From Candidatus Brockarchaeota archaeon (GTDB taxonomy: Archaea > Thermoproteota > EX4484-205 > DTQO01), in NCBI GenBank assembly GCA_017601265.1, contig JAFNJA010000058.1, positions 1-9,259 on the forward strand: 9,259 nucleotides of DNA, given 5' to 3'. The position numbers and the translations under genes were made by a program. Below, one piece after another: positions 6,604-9,259 of the stretch. How positions within the stretch are numbered: the stretch's first letter is position 1; each line of letters begins with the position of its first letter. The notes under the pieces were generated by a model that saw only the letters and a list, made by a program, of their open reading frames with translations, ran no database searches and was not told the origin of the DNA.

Positions 6604-6834
6604 TCACTTGAGCAGGACCTTCAAGATCGCGATAGCCAAAGTCGCTAAAATGAGTAACGGAGAGGTGGCGACCACGAGGTCGCCTCTCCTGTAAACCCAG
6701 ATCAACAAAGGGTGGACTTTCTCGAGCCGGATGGAAGGCGTCCACCGGAGTAGGTAAGGCAGAACCGCCAGCATTATGCCCACGGCCGCGATTAGCAGGC
6801 CTATGACGGTCGTGAATGGCAGGTCCTGCAACAT
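6604..6834 (-). CDS. Small two-helix membrane protein, unknown function
   Basis: A 76-aa protein with two predicted transmembrane helices: roughly residues 8-30 (VIGLLIAAVGIMLAVLPYLL region) and residues 52-74 (LVVATSPLLILATLAIAILK region). A 20-residue loop with basic Arg/Lys residues (LRWTPSIRLEK...YRRGD) joins them, so the loop is probably cytoplasmic and both ends outside. I do not recognise the family. The reading frame continues upstream to 6936, but a strong TATA-like box sits inside that extension about 38 bases before the ATG at 6834, so I use the ATG. It follows another small gene on the same strand after a 177-base gap, and converges on the arginine decarboxylase gene with 79 bases between stops. 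Confidence 0.7.
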   Translation of the reverse strand: MLQDLPFTTVIGLLIAAVGIMLAVLPYLLRWTPSIRLEKVHPLLIWVYRRGDLVVATSPLLILATLAIAILKVLLK

Positions 6835-6866
6835 GTTTTTCCGGAAATCGGATGCAAGGAGAGCGT

Positions 6867-6880
6867 TGATATAAATTTTT
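6867..6880 (-). promoter_or_regulatory. TATA box of the small membrane-protein gene
   Basis: Minus-strand AAAAATTTATATCA is the best TATA-like match in the window. The TTTATAT core is about 38 bases before the ATG at 6834, predicting a leader of roughly 10-12 bases. Confidence 0.6.
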
Positions 6881-6977
6881 ACCCTGCTGGCATGGCGAGG
6901 CGCGTTCACGGTGCCGCCCTCTCCTTCCGAAACCACCCGGCGAATTTCTCGATGGCAGTTCCCAAACGGTCGGAATT

Positions 6978-6989
6978 CTTCCCGGGAAG
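6978..6989. repeat. 12-base perfect palindrome
   Basis: CTTCCCGGGAAG reads the same on both strands. It lies in the 177-base gap between the two small minus-strand genes, about 25 bases past the stop of the upstream one, so it could be a terminator stem or a dimeric-protein binding site. The rest of the gap (6881-6977 and 6990-7011) shows no gene I can support. Confidence 0.5.
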
Positions 6990-7011
6990 GGGGTGGGAAG
7001 ACCGCCGCTTT

Positions 7012-7401
7012 TCATCCCACTTCCCAAAGGAGGTCGTCGAGAGCCGCGATGGACCTGCCTTCGAAAGTGAAGACCTTCTCCTTCTCCCTCAGCGCCCTCA
7101 TGATCTCCCCCATGCTTTTTTCCTCCACCCTGTACCTGTCCAAACCTTCGTTGAGGAAGTCGTAGTAAGTCTCCAGGACGTATTCCTTGTCGTCCCGGAG
7201 TTCTTCCACCCTCCTGACGGCGGGAACCAGGATCTGGGGCCGGATTTCGCTGCGGGTCAAAAGTTCCTGCTGCTTGAAGAACCGCTTGATGTCTGACCCT
7301 TTCATCATCCTGAATATCAAGCTGTCGACGGGAGACCCGTCCAGTAGCCGGTCAACCCTGATCTCCTTCGGGTTGGGCCTCGTAACCGCGATGAAGCTCA
7401 T
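7012..7401 (-). CDS. Hypothetical soluble protein
   Basis: A 129-aa protein that I cannot assign. It begins MSFIAVTRPNPKEIRVDRLL, continues with a basic/hydrophobic MMKGSDIKRFFKQQELL stretch, and then a long charged helical region (VRRVEELRDDKEYVLETYYD and following). It ends with a short EKVFTFEGRSIAALDDLLWE element. No membrane helix, signal sequence or metal motif is visible. The ATG at 7401 is supported by a TATA-like box about 36 bases upstream, and the frame has normal codon use for the window (AGG, GAG, AAG). It is transcribed away from the NagB-like gene across a 164-base intergenic region and could be a regulator or accessory factor, but there is no recognisable DNA-binding domain to support that. 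Confidence 0.65.
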   Translation of the reverse strand: MSFIAVTRPNPKEIRVDRLLDGSPVDSLIFRMMKGSDIKRFFKQQELLTRSEIRPQILVPAVRRVEELRDDKEYVLETYYDFLNEGLDRYRVEEKSMGEIMRALREKEKVFTFEGRSIAALDDLLWEVG

Positions 7402-7430
7402 CCAAGCTTCGCCCCGGTGAGGCTGAAAAC

Positions 7431-7441
7431 ATTTTTTAACC
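7431..7441 (-). promoter_or_regulatory. TATA-like box of the 129-aa gene
   Basis: Minus-strand GGTTAAAAAAT is centred about 36 bases before the ATG at 7401, predicting a leader of about ten bases. It shares the 164-base divergent region with the promoter of the NagB-like gene. Confidence 0.5.
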
Positions 7442-7506
7442 TATCTGGAAATCTTGGCCGATTCTTTCCTTCGTTCCTTGCCCAGGTCTTCCAAACCGTA
7501 GAGGTT

Positions 7507-7560
7507 TTGGCCCAAGTCGAATACATTTAATTAAGCCCAGCTTGGGTTGGGCGGGAGGAG
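7507..7560 (+). promoter_or_regulatory. Promoter, operator-like inverted repeats and RBS of the NagB-like gene
   Basis: CATTTAATTAA (7524-7534) is a TATA-like box about 38 bases before the ATG. Two short inverted repeats with related half-sites flank it: TTGGCCCAA (7507-7515) upstream and CCCAGCTTGGG (7536-7546) downstream, the latter between the TATA box and the predicted transcription start, where a repressor would block initiation. A strong ribosome binding site, GGGAGGAG (7553-7560), ends five bases before the ATG, unlike the mostly leaderless neighbours. Confidence 0.5.
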
Positions 7561-7565
7561 GAAGG

Positions 7566-8480
7566 ATGCCTAGGTTCAAGGGCGTGGTGCAGAGGACCGT
7601 CCTGAGCAGGGAGGACATGGAGCTTCTCCTGTCGATTCCGGCTGAGGAGATCGACGACTGGAGCCCAGTGAAGGTGATAATCTACCCGGACACGCGTTCC
7701 CTCTACGACGCTTTCGCGAGGTCGATAGCCGCGCTGATCAAGAGGAACAACGAGGAAGGCAAGGAAACAAAGATCATACTGCCCGTTGGGCCAACGCCGC
7801 AATACCCCCTGCTGGCGCAGATCACGAACAAGGAAAGGATAAGCTGGAAGAAGGTTTGGACGTTCAACATGGACGAGTACCTTGATTGGCAGGGCAGGCC
7901 GGTGCCGGAAGATCACCCGATGAGCTTCAAGGGTTACATGAAGAAAAACCTGTTCAACCTGATCGAACAGGAGCTCAGGATCCCGAAGGAGCAGGCCATG
8001 TTCCCGGATCCGTTCAAGCCCGACGCCATCGACGACAAGATCGAGGAGCTTGGGGGGGTGGACACCGCCTACGGAGGGATCGGTTACCACGGCCACATAG
8101 CGTTCAACGAACCCGTCGACACGTACTTCGTAAGGCTTACGCCCGAGGAGTTCAAAAGATCCAAGACGAGGGTCGTGGCCCTAAATCCCGATACCTTCGT
8201 GGTCAACAGCATCTGCGGGATCGGGGGCAACCCGTACGGGCTTCCCCCCATGGCGGTGACGATAGGCATGAAGCCGATACTCGACGCGAAAAGGATAGAA
8301 CTCTACTGCGACGGAGGGGACCTGAACTGGCAGCTGGCAAGCTTCAGGATAGCGTGCATGCACCCCCCCACCCTCGACAGGCCGGTCACTTTCGTCCAGG
8401 AACACCCGAATCCAAAGGAAACCGTTGCGATCTGCGCCGATGCTAGAACCGCCGCGCCGATAAGGATGGCCCCGAAGTAG
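7566..8480 (+). CDS. Divergent NagB-fold sugar-phosphate isomerase/deaminase homologue
   Basis: Homologue of glucosamine-6-phosphate deaminase (NagB), which converts glucosamine-6-phosphate to fructose-6-phosphate and ammonia. The ATG at 7566 follows a strong ribosome binding site, giving 304 aa with a roughly 40-residue N-terminal extension before the VKVIIYPD first strand. Conserved: TFNMDEY with D103 (NagB D72), GHIAFNEP with H177 and E182 (NagB H143, E148), and VTIGMKPILDA. Changed: the phosphate loop is GPTP (75-78) rather than GGTP; H175 replaces the ring-opening Asp (D141) in GIGYHGH; and GGDLNW stands where NagB has GSQKA with phosphate-binding K208. It keeps the proton-shuttle Asp but alters ring opening and phosphate binding, so the substrate may differ or may not be phosphorylated at C6. 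The kinase gene 146 bases downstream, same strand, points to carbohydrate use. Family assignment is firm, exact reaction unknown. Confidence 0.85.
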   Translation: MPRFKGVVQRTVLSREDMELLLSIPAEEIDDWSPVKVIIYPDTRSLYDAFARSIAALIKRNNEEGKETKIILPVGPTPQYPLLAQITNKERISWKKVWTFNMDEYLDWQGRPVPEDHPMSFKGYMKKNLFNLIEQELRIPKEQAMFPDPFKPDAIDDKIEELGGVDTAYGGIGYHGHIAFNEPVDTYFVRLTPEEFKRSKTRVVALNPDTFVVNSICGIGGNPYGLPPMAVTIGMKPILDAKRIELYCDGGDLNWQLASFRIACMHPPTLDRPVTFVQEHPNPKETVAICADARTAAPIRMAPK

Positions 8481-8540
8481 GGCAAGAAGCTGGACGATCG
8501 CGGAGGCGGGGAGAAGGGCGGGTGCGCGTTTACTGGCGAG

Positions 8541-8584
8541 CATTTAAGCGTGGGGCGTAGCCATAAAGCATGGGGCAACGGTAA
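8541..8584 (+). promoter_or_regulatory. Kinase promoter region with a possible mini-ORF
   Basis: Two TATA-like boxes lie upstream of the kinase: CATTTAAGC (8541-8549) and CCATAAAGC (8561-8569). The first predicts a transcript start near 8571, right at an ATG (8570) that opens a four-codon frame, M-G-Q-R-stop, ending at 8584. The second predicts a start near 8592 and a 30-35 base leader with GGAGG (8613-8617) nine bases before the kinase ATG. Inferred from spacing only. Confidence 0.35.
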
Positions 8585-8626
8585 GGAGCTCAACCGGCTG
8601 GCGCGAGAGGTTGGAGGGCGGGCGAG

Positions 8627-9259
8627 ATGGGCGAAGATTTGGCGTTGGTGCTGGACTGCGGCTCGACGAACATAAGGGCGGTCGCGGTAAGCGAGCGGGG
8701 CAAGATCGTGGCAAGCTCCGGAAGGGCCAACAGGGCGGTCGAGCAAGCCGGAAAGCCAGGGTGGATGGTCTGGAATCTGGACGAGATTTGGGGCAAGATC
8801 GCCGCAACGTCGAGGGAAGTGGTGCGGAACGTCGGAAGGGATCGGATCAAGGCCGTCACTTTGACGACCTGGGGGGCTGACGGAGCTCCGGTCTCCGAAG
8901 AAGGCGAACTTACTTACCCCCCGATCTCGTGGCAGTGCCAAAGAACCGCAAGCGTGGCGAAGGAGATCGCCAAGAGGATTTCTCCGTGGGAGATCTACAA
9001 AATAACCGGGTACCAAGTCATCTCCTTCAACACCATCTTGAAACTGATTTGGCTGAGGCAGAACGAGCCGAGCGCGTTGGACAGGGCGCGAACGTGGCTG
9101 ATGATGCCCGGGCTCCTGGCCTTCAAGCTGACGCGGGAGTTTCACATAGAGCCGACCAGCGCGTCGACGACGATGGCGATGGACCTCGGGAGGAGGGACT
9201 GGTCGAGGAGGCTCTTGAAGCTTGCCGGCCTGGACCCTTCTTTCTTCCCGAAGTGGAGC
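8627..9259 (+). CDS. FGGY-family carbohydrate kinase, L-fuculokinase-like (3' end beyond window)
   Basis: ATP-dependent sugar kinase, N-terminal half only: 211 codons are visible with no stop, and FGGY kinases are usually about 450-550 aa. The ATG follows GGAGG by nine bases and the protein opens directly with the first nucleotide-binding strand, LVLDCGSTNIRAVAV. This resembles E. coli L-fuculokinase (FucK) closely (VLDCGATNVRAIAV). The likeness continues in LTTWGADGAPV (D85, in the sugar-binding loop), PISWQCQRTASV, and SFNTILKLIWLRQNEPSALDRARTWL. This makes FucK, or a close ketose/deoxyketose kinase, the best family guess over xylulokinase or glycerol kinase. The catalytic Asp and the ATP-binding second domain lie past the window edge, so activity cannot be judged. 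It follows the NagB-like gene, and the two probably belong to one sugar-use locus. An archaeal substrate other than L-fuculose is quite possible. Confidence 0.88.
   Translation, partial: MGEDLALVLDCGSTNIRAVAVSERGKIVASSGRANRAVEQAGKPGWMVWNLDEIWGKIAATSREVVRNVGRDRIKAVTLTTWGADGAPVSEEGELTYPPISWQCQRTASVAKEIAKRISPWEIYKITGYQVISFNTILKLIWLRQNEPSALDRARTWLMMPGLLAFKLTREFHIEPTSASTTMAMDLGRRDWSRRLLKLAGLDPSFFPKWS

Noticed and set aside
6395..7027. 210-codon minus-strand open frame across the 3' end of pdaD and the small membrane-protein gene
   Set aside because: It overlaps the arginine decarboxylase C-terminus on the opposite strand and its product is Arg/Pro/Gly/Ser-rich with no recognisable domain; the 76-aa frame with its TATA box explains the region better.
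8303..9145. 280-codon minus-strand open frame opposite the NagB-like and kinase genes
   Set aside because: Antisense to two well-supported genes; composition (Pro/Arg/Ser/Leu) is typical of the complement of GC-rich coding DNA.
3..9259. CRISPR array, insertion sequence, integrase or attachment site
   Set aside because: No regularly spaced direct repeats, transposase motifs or terminal inverted repeats were seen by eye; gaps between genes are all under 180 bases.

Overview
The window reads as archaeal chromosome, GC-rich (by eye in the high fifties). The grounds are: a pyruvoyl-dependent arginine decarboxylase; frequent AGG/ATA codons; and A/T-rich TATA-like boxes about 24-37 bp upstream of several start codons, with little or no 5' leader and few strong Shine-Dalgarno sites. 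I cannot fix the lineage. The gene mix suits an uncultivated, possibly thermophilic, sugar- and peptide-using archaeon, but that is inference.

Layout. (1) 3-1580 (+): an oversized transaldolase-family protein, possibly cut at its 5' end by the window edge. It converges on (2) a minus-strand block at 4914-1681: M55 D-aminopeptidase, HAD hydrolase, a small unknown protein and an AstE/AspA-type zinc deacylase, separated by 20-55 bp. A divergent promoter region (4915-5062) separates this block from (3) the plus-strand pair 5063-6524: a stand-alone class II glutamine amidotransferase and pyruvoyl-dependent arginine decarboxylase (PdaD). (4) 7401-6604 (-) holds two small unrecognised genes, each with its own TATA-like box: a soluble 129-aa protein and a 76-aa two-helix membrane protein. 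(5) 7566-9259 (+) is a sugar module: a NagB-fold sugar-phosphate isomerase/deaminase homologue with substituted key residues, then an FGGY kinase whose N-terminal half closely resembles L-fuculokinase and which runs off the window end.

How the genes may work together. The minus-strand block holds hydrolases that could release and trim D-amino-acid peptides and N-acylated amino acids, with a phosphatase alongside. The GATase/PdaD pair touches glutamine nitrogen chemistry and agmatine/polyamine synthesis. The sugar module would phosphorylate a ketose and isomerise or deaminate a sugar phosphate; the transaldolase homologue 6 kb away could supply a carbon-carbon lyase/transferase step, but it is not physically linked.

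The most interesting item is the NagB-like protein: it keeps the FNMDEY and GHIAFNEP motifs but has His where NagB has the ring-opening Asp, Pro in the phosphate loop, and no Lys at the usual phosphate-binding site. Next is the transaldolase homologue, about 200 residues longer than classical enzymes. I see no CRISPR array, tRNA, rRNA, IS element or integrase. No gap between genes exceeds 177 bases.
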